From the NCBI RefSeq assembly GCF_009764645.1, contig NZ_RWIM01000111.1, forward strand, positions 43,639 to 107,638: a DNA stretch of 64,000 nucleotides, read 5' to 3'. The notes below the pieces were generated by a model. The model did no database searches, had not been told where the DNA came from, and worked only from the letters and a program-made list of their open reading frames with translations. Origin of the DNA: Pseudomonas sp. PB106. GTDB taxonomy: Bacteria > Pseudomonadota > Gammaproteobacteria > Pseudomonadales > Pseudomonadaceae. Made by a program: the position numbers and the translations under genes. Position 1 is the first letter of the stretch. The number at the start of each line of letters is the position of its first letter. Positions 54,318 through 62,535 of this stretch are shown here, piece after piece.

Positions 54318-55304
54318 ATGACCTCGTTCTTCCCGTTACTTCGCTTGAAAACCCTGTTGGCCGCTGGCGCAATGGCTCTGAGCCTGCAATCCCTCGCCCA
54401 AGCCGCTGAAACCGTCCCGACGGAAGTCCATCTCGATTACGCCTATTACTCGCCGGTGAGCCTGGTGCTCAAGCACTTCGGTTTCCTCGAAAAGGCCCTG
54501 CCGCAAACCAAAGTCAGTTGGGTCTTGAGTCAGGGCAGTAACCGCTCGCTGGAATACCTCAACAGCGGCGGCGTCGATTTCGCCTCCAGCGCCAGCCTTG
54601 CTGCCGTGCTCAGTCGTGCCAATGGCAGTCCGATCAAGTCGGTCTACGTTTACAGCCGCGCCGAATGGACGGCGCTGGTGGTGCGCAAAGACTCGCCGTA
54701 CCAGTCGGTCGCCGACCTTAAAGGCAAGAAAATCGCCGCCACCAAAGGCACCGACCCATACCTGTTCACCTTGCGCAGCCTGCAACAGGCTGGGTTGAAA
54801 AAGGACGACGTGGAGCTGGTCCATCTGCAACACCCGGACGGTCGCACCGCGCTGGAAAAGGGTGACGTCGACGCCTGGGCCGGGCTCGATCCGCACATGG
54901 CCGCCAGCCAGGTGCAGGCCGGCTCGCGTCTGCTGTATCGCAACCCGGCGTTCAATAGCTACGGCGTCGTCAGCGTCACCGAGCAATACGCCAAGGCGCA
55001 TCCGCAGACCATCGACACCGTGATCAAGGCCTACGAGCAGGCACGTGAATGGTCGTTGAAAAATCCTGAAGAGTTCGCCGCACTGCTCGCCAAGGAATCC
55101 GGCCTGCCGCTGGATGTGGCCAAGCTGCAATTGTCGCGCACCGACCTGAGCAGCCCACAATTGACCCCCAATGACGTGCTGGCTTCGAAGGCTGCAGCAC
55201 CGATTCTGGTCTCCGAAGAACTGGTGCGCCGTGGCGTCAATGTCGATCAAGTCATCGACCAGTTGCTCGACGGCGGTACTCAACAAGCGGTCGCCCGCCA
55301 GTAA
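54318..55304 (+). CDS. Sulfonate-type ABC substrate-binding protein (SsuA-like)
   Basis: This 328-residue periplasmic protein has a signal peptide (LKTLLAAGAMALSLQSLAQAAE) and an SsuA-like fold: YYSPVSLVLKHFGFLEKALPQTKVSWVLSQGSNRSLEYLNSGGVDFASSAS and DLKGKKIAATKGTDPYLF. It probably binds an alkyl- or aryl-sulfonate or related organosulfur compound. The ATG at 54318 is weakly spaced from GGAG. It is followed 60 bases later by a permease gene. The sigma-54 promoter and paired palindromes upstream suggest control by sulfur starvation. Confidence 0.87.
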   Translation: MTSFFPLLRLKTLLAAGAMALSLQSLAQAAETVPTEVHLDYAYYSPVSLVLKHFGFLEKALPQTKVSWVLSQGSNRSLEYLNSGGVDFASSASLAAVLSRANGSPIKSVYVYSRAEWTALVVRKDSPYQSVADLKGKKIAATKGTDPYLFTLRSLQQAGLKKDDVELVHLQHPDGRTALEKGDVDAWAGLDPHMAASQVQAGSRLLYRNPAFNSYGVVSVTEQYAKAHPQTIDTVIKAYEQAREWSLKNPEEFAALLAKESGLPLDVAKLQLSRTDLSSPQLTPNDVLASKAAAPILVSEELVRRGVNVDQVIDQLLDGGTQQAVARQ

Positions 55305-55364
55305 ATAATCAGCCTCACAACACATCCGCGCCTGTCGCGGATTTGTCGTGTGCGGAGCTCAACC

Positions 55365-56207
55365 ATGACCACACACAGTAAAAATTTACCGGCGCAACTC
55401 GCCTTCTCGCGGCGGCGCCCAGCCTTTTTCAACCCGGCATGGCTACGCCGTTGCAAAGGTTTGGCGTTGCCGCTGCTGATCGTCATCGTCCTGGAAATAA
55501 TCGTACGCATCGGCTGGCTACCGTCCTACCAAATGCCGGCGCCAAGCGAAGTCGCTTTGACCCTCACCGACCTTGCCGAAGGCGCGTTGTGGAAACACAT
55601 CGGCGCCAGTCTGATTCGCGTGCTGCTGGGATTCGCCATCGGCGCCGGTCTTGCGCTGGTATTTGCTGCCTGGGTCGGATTGAGTCGCGAAGCCGAAGCC
55701 TATCTGGAACCGATGTTTGCCGCATTGCGGTCGATTCCGAGCCTCGCTTGGGTGCCGTTATTACTTCTGTGGCTGGGCATCGACGAGACCTCGAAAATCG
55801 TCTTGATCGCCATCGGCGCGTTCTTTCCGGTGTACGTCAACGTCGTCGCAGCGATCCGTAATATTGATCGCAAACTAGTGGAAGTCGGCCGTATTTACGG
55901 CTTCAGTCGCTGGCAACTGACCCGGCGTATCCTGCTGCCCGCCGCCCTACCCGGCCTGTTCACCGGATTGCGCAGTGGCATGAGCCTGGCGTGGATGTTT
56001 CTGGTCGCCGCCGAGTTGATCGCCGCCACCAAAGGGCTTGGCTATCTGCTCAGCGACGGTCGCGAAACCTCACGACCCGATATCGTGTTGGCCGCGATCA
56101 TCGTGCTCGCCTTGCTGGGAAAACTCAGCGACGGTGTGCTGGCCATGATTGAGCGTCGCTGGCTGAATTGGCGCGATACGTTTACCGGTGAGGACGCCAA
56201 GGATTGA
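55365..56207 (+). CDS. ABC transporter permease (SsuC-like)
   Basis: This 280-residue inner-membrane permease has six or so helices and the cytoplasmic EAA loop RIYGFSRWQLTRRILLPAALPGLFTGLRSG that contacts the ATPase, plus RSIPSLAWVPLLLLWLGI, which is characteristic of nitrate/sulfonate/taurine permeases. The ATG at 55365 follows GGAG. The expected ATPase gene (ssuB-like) is missing: the next gene is SRAP. The transporter must borrow an ATPase from another locus. Confidence 0.88.
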   Translation: MTTHSKNLPAQLAFSRRRPAFFNPAWLRRCKGLALPLLIVIVLEIIVRIGWLPSYQMPAPSEVALTLTDLAEGALWKHIGASLIRVLLGFAIGAGLALVFAAWVGLSREAEAYLEPMFAALRSIPSLAWVPLLLLWLGIDETSKIVLIAIGAFFPVYVNVVAAIRNIDRKLVEVGRIYGFSRWQLTRRILLPAALPGLFTGLRSGMSLAWMFLVAAELIAATKGLGYLLSDGRETSRPDIVLAAIIVLALLGKLSDGVLAMIERRWLNWRDTFTGEDAKD

Positions 56208-56253
56208 ATGGTCGCCAGCGACTAAGCTGAAATTTCCTACCGGAGATTCAGCC

Positions 56254-56934
56254 ATGTGCGGAAGACTCACGCAGTACCGAGGCATCCACGACTTTGTGGC
56301 CGTGTTGAGCATCCCCGATGCACTGATCAACCACGTTGGCGATGCGCCACTCAATCGCTACAACGCTGCGCCGACCACTACGCTGGCCGTTCTTCATCAA
56401 CATGAGCAACGCATGTATGCCGATAACCTGCGCTGGGGCTGGCGTCCGCACTGGGCCAAGGATCGTCCGCCACCGATCAACGCGCGTGTGGAGAAAGTCG
56501 CCCATGGCCCGTTCTTCCGGGCGATCTGGCGTAATCGGCTGATCGTGCCCGTCGATAATTGGTTTGAATGGGTCGATGCCGGCGACAAAAACAAGCAACC
56601 CTGGTTGATCCGTCGCGCAGACCACGAACCGGTTTTCTGCGCGGCGATCGGACAATTTCCCACACCGGGAACCGACGCTCGCGAGGACGATGGTTTCGTC
56701 ATCATCACCGCCGAAAGCGTCGGCGGGATGCTGGACATTCATGATCGCCGACCAGTGGTACTGCGCCCGGATTTAGTGCGCGAGTGGCTCGATCCGGCCA
56801 CGCCAGTGGAACGCGCCGAGCAGATGCTGCTCTTCGAGGGTGAACCCAGTGAAGCGTTCGAATGGTACAAAGTCGGCAAAGCCGTCGGCAACGTACGCAA
56901 TCAGGGTGCCGAACTGATTGAAAAGGTCGCCTAA
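56254..56934 (+). CDS. yedK: SRAP-domain protein (HMCES/YedK), abasic-site DNA shield
   Basis: This 226-residue SRAP protein forms a thiazolidine crosslink with abasic sites in single-stranded DNA through Cys2. The MCGRLTQYR start supplies the nucleophile after Met removal. Catalytic Asn, Glu and His are seen in NAAPTT / VPVDNWFEW and MLDIHDRRPVVL. The C-terminal part has the usual conserved KVGKAVGNVRNQG. It is transcribed alone in the gap after the permease gene. Confidence 0.92.
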   Translation: MCGRLTQYRGIHDFVAVLSIPDALINHVGDAPLNRYNAAPTTTLAVLHQHEQRMYADNLRWGWRPHWAKDRPPPINARVEKVAHGPFFRAIWRNRLIVPVDNWFEWVDAGDKNKQPWLIRRADHEPVFCAAIGQFPTPGTDAREDDGFVIITAESVGGMLDIHDRRPVVLRPDLVREWLDPATPVERAEQMLLFEGEPSEAFEWYKVGKAVGNVRNQGAELIEKVA

Positions 56935-57001
56935 ATAATTCGCGTGCCGGCGCGTTATCAAAATACCGCCTCTCGGGCTAAATCCGGGGCGTTACAACGA
57001 G

Positions 57002-57034
57002 TGTTTCATTTACGAAACAGTAATATTGAAACAG
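57002..57034. promoter_or_regulatory. TGTTTC/GAAACA palindrome plus extra half-site
   Basis: TGTTTCATTTACGAAACA (57002-57019) is a near-perfect dyad, with a further GAAACAG at 57028-57034. It lies in the 252-base A/T-rich stretch before the small gene at 57187 and looks like an operator. Confidence 0.45.
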
Positions 57035-57126
57035 TCGTTCGTATGAACTAACCGCCTGTCAGACATTTCAACCGTCATACATACATTTACATGCACTACG
57101 GCTAGCATGCGCGCCGCCTTTCCGAT

Positions 57127-57136
57127 TGGTATACCA
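57127..57136. promoter_or_regulatory. TGGTATACCA palindrome
   Basis: This is the same 10-bp core as the elements at 6018 and 8886, here about 50 bases before the gene at 57187, but the flanking TATTA is missing, so it may be bound by a related or a different factor. Confidence 0.35.
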
Positions 57137-57186
57137 GTTGACCAAAGAGTCAAAAAATCAGGAATTCCCTATAACTTTACAAGCCC

Positions 57187-57474
57187 TTGCAGAGAATTAA
57201 GTTGCGCGACGATTTTGCAATCAAACAGGTCAGCGGCCTGGAGTGTATTTATCTGTCCATGACAGAACGCTTTGAACTCGACTGTTTTATCGGCCACTAC
57301 ATCAAGACCCGAAACCTGCGGACCGTTCCCGATATCGAACGCATCCTGCGCACCACCCTCGACGGATATCCCGGACACCCGCCGGTGATGGTGAACGAGC
57401 TCAATGCGTGGATCGATCGAACGTTGGGATACCGGGCATCACACCCCGATTTCACGCAGATGGAAGATCTTTGA
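57187..57474 (+). CDS. Hypothetical protein (about 71-95 residues)
   Basis: A protein with no recognised family. The stable part from the ATG at 57259 reads MTERFELDCFIGHYIKTRNL, followed by a predicted helix-rich section with PDIERILRTTLDG and NAWIDRTLGYRA. The start is uncertain: TTG codons at 57187 and 57202 (the latter after AGAGA) extend it to 90-95 residues. Promoter-like palindromes lie upstream and a strong terminator follows, supporting a real gene. Confidence 0.6.
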   Translation: MQRIKLRDDFAIKQVSGLECIYLSMTERFELDCFIGHYIKTRNLRTVPDIERILRTTLDGYPGHPPVMVNELNAWIDRTLGYRASHPDFTQMEDL

Positions 57475-57480
57475 AACCAC

Positions 57481-57508
57481 AAAAAAGCCCCGCACGTGCG
57501 GGGCTTTT
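57481..57508. terminator. Bidirectional intrinsic terminator
   Basis: AAAAAAGCCCCGCACGTGCG followed by GGGCTTTT forms a perfect GC stem with A/T tails, shared by the gene at 57187 and the small gene at 57522. Confidence 0.93.
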
Positions 57509-57521
57509 GCGTCGAAACCAC

Positions 57522-57665
57522 TCAAATCTTGCTATCAGGACCTGAAAGCTCTCTGCCATCATCGTGCTTCCAGGTCTGTTCCTTGCGCTTCTCGCGCTCG
57601 ATTTCTTCTTCAGTCGGCTCATCGGTCTCGTCGTCCGTTTCCGGATGCTTTTGCTCTGTCGCCAT
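57522..57665 (-). CDS. Small acidic charged protein (47 residues)
   Basis: A 47-residue ORF begins MATEQKHPETDDETDEPTEE and continues with IEREKRKEQTWKHDDGREL and ends SGPDSKI. A strong GGGGAGG precedes the ATG at 57665. The composition (acidic then basic, no hydrophobic core) suggests a disordered or helical protein; small proteins of this form are common in Pseudomonas. Function unknown. Confidence 0.65.
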   Translation of the reverse strand: MATEQKHPETDDETDEPTEEEIEREKRKEQTWKHDDGRELSGPDSKI

Positions 57666-57728
57666 GTTCACCTCCCCTCACAAGTAGACGATTCGTTTTA
57701 AAGCGTAGAACAATTTCCATCAGGCAAC

Positions 57729-58043
57729 TTACAACCACCAGCGCAGCAAAAAGAAGAAGGCCATGCTCAACAACATGCTGAGCAACGTATTGCGCGTGAC
57801 GACTACCAAGCCAATAGCCACCAGCGAACTAAGCAGGTAGGGATTGTCCCACTGCAGATTCAGTTGTTTGTCCGGCATGAATACGATCGGCCCGCAGATC
57901 GCCGTGAGCATTCCCGGCACAGCAAAACCGAGAAACTGCCGCGCATTGCTGCTCAAACGCACGGGTAAGCGCGGCTCTAGAAACACGTAGCGGTTGAGAA
58001 ATACCAGAATTCCCATCCCGAAAATCACCGCCCAGACCATCAT
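57729..58043 (-). CDS. azlD: AzlD-type branched-chain amino acid export subunit
   Basis: This 104-residue membrane protein has four helices and is the small subunit of AzlCD exporters. Family features are FGMGILVFLNRYVFLE, SSNARQFLGFAVPGMLTAICGPIVF and NPYLLSSLVAIGLVVVTRNTLLSMLLSM. The start at 58043 overlaps the azlC stop (ATGA). With AzlC it exports branched-chain or related amino acids. Confidence 0.88.
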   Translation of the reverse strand: MMVWAVIFGMGILVFLNRYVFLEPRLPVRLSSNARQFLGFAVPGMLTAICGPIVFMPDKQLNLQWDNPYLLSSLVAIGLVVVTRNTLLSMLLSMAFFFLLRWWL

Positions 58044-58738
58044 GCGTGCTCCCGATACAGCTTGTTGCAGATGAACCCTGCGGTCATGCCCGCCAATCCC
58101 GACAGCACCAGCGCCGAGCCCCATTGCCAATAACTGAACAGCACCGAGCAGAACAGCGACACGGCCACGCAGACCACCGTCGGCACATTGCGCACCACGG
58201 GTGTGATCAGTGCAATGAAGGTCGCGGCAATCGAGAAATCCAGGCCCAGGTGTTCCAGCCCTGGAATGCTGCTGCCGAGGACAATGCCGGCGAGAGTGAA
58301 CAGGTTCCAGGCGACATAGAACGTCAAACCGACGCCCAATGCGTACCATCGATTGAACTGCTGCCGGTCATGCTGACTGGTCAACGCGAACAGCTCGTCA
58401 GTGAGCAGAAAGCCCAGGCCAAGCCGCCAACGGCCCGGCAACGGTGAAATCACCGAACGCATGCTCATGCCGTACAACAAATGCTGCGACGTCAGCAGCA
58501 CCGTGGTCAGCAGAATCGAAAAAATCCCCGCGCCGCCCTTGAGCATGCCAATCGCGACCAGTTGTGCGGCACCCGCAAACACAATGCTCGACAGGCCCTG
58601 CCCTTGCAGCGGCGTAAGGTTGGCTTCAATCGCCATGGAGCCGGCGAGCAGCCCCCACGGCGCAGTCGCCAGAGACAGCGGCATGATCGCCGCAGCACCG
58701 CGCAGGAACGCACTGCGGGGCAAGAGTGAATCAGACAT
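58040..58738 (-). CDS. azlC: AzlC-type branched-chain amino acid export permease
   Basis: This 232-residue membrane protein is the large subunit of an amino acid exporter. Signatures are PLSLATAPWGLLAGSMAIEANLTPLQGQGLSSIVFAGAAQLVAIGML and LTSQHLLYGMSMR, with LTDELFALT in the fourth helix. The ATG at 58738 is preferred over a TTG at 58750. It forms an operon with azlD. No Lrp-type regulator gene is adjacent. Confidence 0.9.
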   Translation of the reverse strand: MSDSLLPRSAFLRGAAAIMPLSLATAPWGLLAGSMAIEANLTPLQGQGLSSIVFAGAAQLVAIGMLKGGAGIFSILLTTVLLTSQHLLYGMSMRSVISPLPGRWRLGLGFLLTDELFALTSQHDRQQFNRWYALGVGLTFYVAWNLFTLAGIVLGSSIPGLEHLGLDFSIAATFIALITPVVRNVPTVVCVAVSLFCSVLFSYWQWGSALVLSGLAGMTAGFICNKLYREHA

Positions 58739-58935
58739 AACGCTCTTCAATTAACGAAACGGCCAAAGACTGTGCCAGTAAAATCAGTTTTGTGGCTTGA
58801 ACAATCTTGCGCACTTGTGGGAAATCGGCCTGATGCAACCGTTCATCGGCCAGCCGCTTGCAACGCCACGGTGCCAGCAACATGCTGGCGCAGCATTTTC
58901 CTCCTCGAGACATTCCCGTTGAGACCCTGCCTGCC

Positions 58936-59871
58936 ATGACCGCCATCGACAATGACGTGTACAAAACCCTGCTGGAATCGACCAAAGCCATCCCGTGGCG
59001 AATCGACTGGAAAAGCATGACTTTCAGCTACATCGGCCCGCAGATCGAAACCTTGCTTGGCTGGAAGCAGGACAGCTGGGTCGGGGTCAACGACTGGGTC
59101 GAGCGCATGCACCCGGATGACCGCGATTACGTCGTCGAATTCTGTGTTTCGCAATCGCGTGCCGGGGTCGATCACGAAGCCGACTATCGCGCGCTGACCA
59201 GTGCTGGCGAATACGTGTGGATCCGCGACGTCGTGCACGTGGTGCGCAAGGACGGTGAAGTCGAGGCGCTGGTGGGGTTCATGTTCGATATCAGCGAACG
59301 CAAGAAAACCGAGGAGCATCTGATCCGCCTGCAGAAGCAACTGGAAGAATATTCGTTTCAGGACGGCCTCACCGGCATCGCCAACCGACGCATGTTCGAC
59401 ACCGTGCTCGAACGCGAATGGACCCAGGCTCAGCGCAGTGGATTGCCGCTGTCGCTGCTGATTCTCGACATCGACTACTTCAAGCAATACAACGACCATT
59501 ACGGCCACATCAAAGGCGACGAATGTCTGCGCCAAGTGGCCAAGACACTATCACTGGCAGCCAACCGGCCACGGGATTTCATCGCCAGAATCGGCGGTGA
59601 AGAGTTCGTTTGGCTGCTGCCGGAAACCGATGCCGAGTCGGCGCGCCTGGTGGCGCGCAAATGCCTGCATCTGATCCGTCAGCAGCAGATCGCTCATGCA
59701 CATTCGCCGGTATCGCCCTGGATCAGCCTGAGCCTTGGCGTCGGCACCACCAAAGCAACGGTCGGCAGCGATCCGCTGGACTTCGTCGAGCAAGTCGACA
59801 AATTGCTCTATCAAGCCAAGCACAACGGACGCATGCGCGCCGAATTTGCCGATTTTCGCCCTGACCTTTGA
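58936..59871 (+). CDS. PAS-GGDEF diguanylate cyclase
   Basis: This 311-residue cytosolic enzyme probably makes cyclic-di-GMP. An N-terminal PAS domain (about 10-125, with YIGPQIETLLGWKQDSW and the PAC end VGFMFDISERKKTEE) is joined to a GGDEF domain (about 140-305) through DGLTGIANRRMFD. The active-site motif is RIGGEEF, intact, and an inhibitory I-site RxxD is present as RPRD five residues before. The start at 58936 is the best choice; longer in-frame options are poor. The PAS ligand is unknown. Confidence 0.9.
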   Translation: MTAIDNDVYKTLLESTKAIPWRIDWKSMTFSYIGPQIETLLGWKQDSWVGVNDWVERMHPDDRDYVVEFCVSQSRAGVDHEADYRALTSAGEYVWIRDVVHVVRKDGEVEALVGFMFDISERKKTEEHLIRLQKQLEEYSFQDGLTGIANRRMFDTVLEREWTQAQRSGLPLSLLILDIDYFKQYNDHYGHIKGDECLRQVAKTLSLAANRPRDFIARIGGEEFVWLLPETDAESARLVARKCLHLIRQQQIAHAHSPVSPWISLSLGVGTTKATVGSDPLDFVEQVDKLLYQAKHNGRMRAEFADFRPDL

Positions 59872-59923
59872 GCCCGCGAGGGGCGTAACATAGCGTCATT
59901 CACAATCGCGTCAGGGAGACGAC

Positions 59924-60307
59924 ATGCTGTACCGAATCGCAGCCGACGGGCTGGTGCTGTTTCATTTGTCGTTTATTTTGTTCGTGCTGTTCGGCGGGCT
60001 GCTGGTGCTGAAATGGCCGCGAATCATGTGCCTGCATTTACCGGCTGCTGCCTGGGGCGTGGCGGTCGAAGTGCTGCACCTGACCTGTCCGCTGACCTAT
60101 TGGGAAAACCTGATGCGCCACGCCGCCGGGCAAACCGAATACGCCGGTGGTTTCATCGAGCATTACGTCTGGCCGATCATCTATCCCGCCGGGCTCACCC
60201 CGCAGATTCAACTGGGAATGGGCAGCTTGGTGCTGGTCCTTAACCTTCTCGTTTACGGCCGACTGATCCGCTCATGGAGAGTTCGCCGAGCGGCTGCACA
60301 TCTTTAA
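59924..60307 (+). CDS. DUF2784 membrane protein
   Basis: This 127-residue protein has three to four helices and the family residues LHLPAAAWGVAVEVLHLTCPLTYWENLMR, GGFIEHYVWPIIYP. The function is unknown. Its stop codon overlaps that of the convergent rrf2-type gene by three bases. GGGAGA precedes the ATG. Confidence 0.85.
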   Translation: MLYRIAADGLVLFHLSFILFVLFGGLLVLKWPRIMCLHLPAAAWGVAVEVLHLTCPLTYWENLMRHAAGQTEYAGGFIEHYVWPIIYPAGLTPQIQLGMGSLVLVLNLLVYGRLIRSWRVRRAAAHL

Positions 60308-60744
60308 TCACTCTCGACTACGGCCTTGAAGCGCTCATCAAAATCCGCCGCCAGATCCGCCAGCGTGATGCCACCCAATCGCGAAAGCAGCAGCGCCTGT
60401 GCTTCATCGAAGGTACGGGTGAGCGCAGCATTCACCGCCTGCTCGACCAGACACTCCGGGTGATCTGTCGATAGCCCAATGGAAAAAATCGACTGCGTGC
60501 CCAGCGCCAGGTGAACGTCCAGCAAGGTGATTTGTGCCAGCTGCTTGGCCAGCGCCCAACCGCCCTGATGGCCCTTCTCTGACGTGACAAAACCTTGTTC
60601 CTTAAGCAAACCCATGGTGCGCCGCACAACCACCGGGTTGGTCCCGAGCATGCCGGCGATGGTTTCTGAAGTGGCACGTTTTTCGTGGCGATCCATGTGA
60701 ATCAGCACATGGAGCATGCGCGACAGGCGCGTGTCGTTTCTCAT
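60304..60744 (-). CDS. Rrf2-family regulator without the Fe-S cysteines (YwnA-like)
   Basis: This 146-residue Rrf2 protein has a winged helix (LSRMLHVLIHMDRHEKRATSETIAGMLGTNPVVVRRTMGLLKEQGFV) and the wing EKGHQGGWALAK. Only one Cys (HPECLVEQ) is present in the middle, so it is not an Fe-S type; related YwnA-type regulators sense electrophiles or oxidants through Cys. It is divergent from the flavoprotein gene at 60878 around a perfect 10-bp inverted repeat and very likely represses it. Confidence 0.88.
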   Translation of the reverse strand: MRNDTRLSRMLHVLIHMDRHEKRATSETIAGMLGTNPVVVRRTMGLLKEQGFVTSEKGHQGGWALAKQLAQITLLDVHLALGTQSIFSIGLSTDHPECLVEQAVNAALTRTFDEAQALLLSRLGGITLADLAADFDERFKAVVESD

Positions 60745-60801
60745 CGATGATCCCTTTCAGGCCCGAACAAAATGTCCGCCGAGTATCGCTCGCAATGTCT
60801 G

Positions 60802-60840
60802 AAGTTACGAGACTATTGACACGGATTTTTCTCGTAACTT
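60802..60840. promoter_or_regulatory. Perfect inverted repeat AAGTTACGAG-N19-CTCGTAACTT, probable Rrf2 operator
   Basis: The two 10-bp arms (60802-60811 and 60831-60840) are exact complements. A TTGACA (-35-like) lies between them at 60816-60821, pointing to the flavoprotein gene, so a bound repressor would block polymerase. Confidence 0.65.
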
Positions 60841-60877
60841 ACGCTGTGCCGTGAAATCACACAGTGGAGATTTGATC

Positions 60878-61765
60878 ATGGTGTATGACGTCATCATCGT
60901 CGGCGGCAGCTATGCCGGACTGTCTGCCGGCCTGCAACTGGCGCGCGCTCGACGCAGTGTGCTGGTGCTGGATTCCGGCCGGCGGCGCAATCGATTTGCC
61001 GAAACTTCCCACGGTTTTCTTGGACAGGATGGACGTGCGCCGGGGGCGATTGCCGACGAGGCGCGAGACCAACTGCTGGCTTACCCAACGGTGCAGTGGC
61101 TGGAAGACACCGCCGTCGAGGCAACACGCACGGACGCAGGATTTGTTCTGGGCAGCGCCGCTGGCCAGCAGTTCAGTGGCAAACGAATGATCCTTGCCTC
61201 GGGTGTCATCGATGAATTACCGGACATCGACGGCCTCAGCCAGCGCTGGGGAAAAAGCGTTTTCCACTGCCCGTACTGTCATGGCTATGAACTCAATCAA
61301 CGCGTGATCGGCGTGCTGGCGACCTCTCCGATGTCGATTCAGCACGCCCTATTGCTGCCGGATTGGGGCCCGACCACATTCTTCACCAACGGCGTATTCG
61401 AGCCTGACACGGAGCAATTGATGGAGCTGCAACGCCGGGGCGTAACGCTTGAAAGCCGCCGCGTCAGCCATGTCACAGGGGAGCGCGCCGACGTGGTGCT
61501 CAGCGATGGCCAGACCATCGCCGTCGCCGGCCTGTTCGCCATGCCGCGCACACGCATGGCCAGTCCGCTGGCAGAACAATTGGGATGTGTATTCGAGGAC
61601 GGCCCGATGGGGCCATTCATACAGACTGACGCGACGCAACAGACCAGCATTTGCGGCGTGTTTGCCTGCGGGGATGCGGCATTGGCTGCGGGCTCAGTCG
61701 CGCTGGCGGTCGGCGATGGTGCCCGCGCCGGGGCCGGCACTCACCGATCGTTGATCTTTGCCTGA
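60878..61765 (+). CDS. Thioredoxin reductase-like NAD(P)/FAD oxidoreductase
   Basis: This 295-residue flavoprotein has an FAD motif (VIIVGGSYAGLSAGLQLARARR), the redox Cys pair in HCPYCHGYE and the closing FAD site VFACGDAALAAGSVALAVGDG. It lacks a clear GxGxxA NADPH motif in the middle (VIGVLATSPMSIQHALLL is unusual), so NADPH binding may be altered, as in ferredoxin- or flavin-linked relatives. The start at 60878 follows GTGGAGA. Divergent from the YwnA-like Rrf2 regulator, and probably induced by electrophilic or thiol stress. Confidence 0.85.
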   Translation: MVYDVIIVGGSYAGLSAGLQLARARRSVLVLDSGRRRNRFAETSHGFLGQDGRAPGAIADEARDQLLAYPTVQWLEDTAVEATRTDAGFVLGSAAGQQFSGKRMILASGVIDELPDIDGLSQRWGKSVFHCPYCHGYELNQRVIGVLATSPMSIQHALLLPDWGPTTFFTNGVFEPDTEQLMELQRRGVTLESRRVSHVTGERADVVLSDGQTIAVAGLFAMPRTRMASPLAEQLGCVFEDGPMGPFIQTDATQQTSICGVFACGDAALAAGSVALAVGDGARAGAGTHRSLIFA

Positions 61766-61773
61766 GAAAAACC

Positions 61774-61799
61774 AGCAGGCGCCTAGCGCGGCGCCTGCT
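61774..61799. terminator. Hairpin between convergent genes
   Basis: AGCAGGCGCC-TAGCGC-GGCGCCTGCT, a perfect 10-bp stem that includes the last codons of the DUF3087 gene, follows the flavoprotein stop by 8 bases. Confidence 0.65.
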
Positions 61800-62310
61800 T
61801 CAAGGTGTCCAGCCAGGCTGGATCGAATCGGGTCTGCTCGGTATCGAGGTCCAGCGCTTGCATCCGCACTTTGTGCGCTGCGACTTCCCGCCACAGTTGC
61901 CCATGATCGCTGGAGTTGCCGTCCAGTTCATGCATCTGCGTCAGGCCGAGATGATAGAAACGCAGCACTTTCATCGCTGTTGAATCGTTCTTTTCCACGG
62001 CTGCGGTCACCTGATGCATCACATTGGTGATGCTCATCAGGTTGCGTTTGAGCCGCCAGCTGTACACCGCCGGGGCCATCCAGCTCTGATTCCAGAAGCG
62101 CCCGCGCAATAACGCCGCTGTCAGCAGGAACGCCAGAAACACCCCGCCGACGTTAAACCGCAGGTTATCGCTGCCAGGTTCACCGAACAGCGCCACCGCC
62201 GCACTGGAAAACAGCATCGCCAGCACCAGAAACAGCACGGCGATGATGACCGTGCTGCGCCGGGTCTGCTGGCGGAAGGTGGCGGCGTCCATCGGTTGAA
62301 TCTCGAACAT
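61783..62310 (-). CDS. DUF3087 membrane protein
   Basis: This 175-residue protein has two hydrophobic helices (VIIAVLFLVLAMLFSSAAVALFG and VGGVFLAFLLTAALLRG), then a soluble C-terminal domain with YHLGLTQMHELDGNSSDHG. I assign it to DUF3087, a family without known function. The start at 62310 follows AAGGAAG. It is a single gene. Confidence 0.8.
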   Translation of the reverse strand: MFEIQPMDAATFRQQTRRSTVIIAVLFLVLAMLFSSAAVALFGEPGSDNLRFNVGGVFLAFLLTAALLRGRFWNQSWMAPAVYSWRLKRNLMSITNVMHQVTAAVEKNDSTAMKVLRFYHLGLTQMHELDGNSSDHGQLWREVAAHKVRMQALDLDTEQTRFDPAWLDTLKQAPR

Positions 62311-62535
62311 TGCGAATGACTTCCTTGAGCAGCAAAAAAGGGCAACGGAAAAAACCGGCCGGGGCATTATCGCATCGGGCAGCGATTTAGCTATGCTGGG
62401 GCTCCTTTTCATCTTTTCAGCGTCCAAACGGGGACATGGCGGTACAGCGCAGATCGTGCCATCTTCATTCATGGATACACACTATTCGGATGCCATCGCC
62501 TAGTCTTGAGATGACATCGTTTTAAGGATCATTGC

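Noticed and set aside
60304..60744. Fe-S cluster Rrf2 regulator (IscR/NsrR)
   Set aside because: Only one cysteine lies in the region where three are required.
62311..62535. Small gene between DUF3087 and ppnN
   Set aside because: Short frames exist but lack a ribosome-binding site and protein-like composition; I see only promoter-like sequence there.
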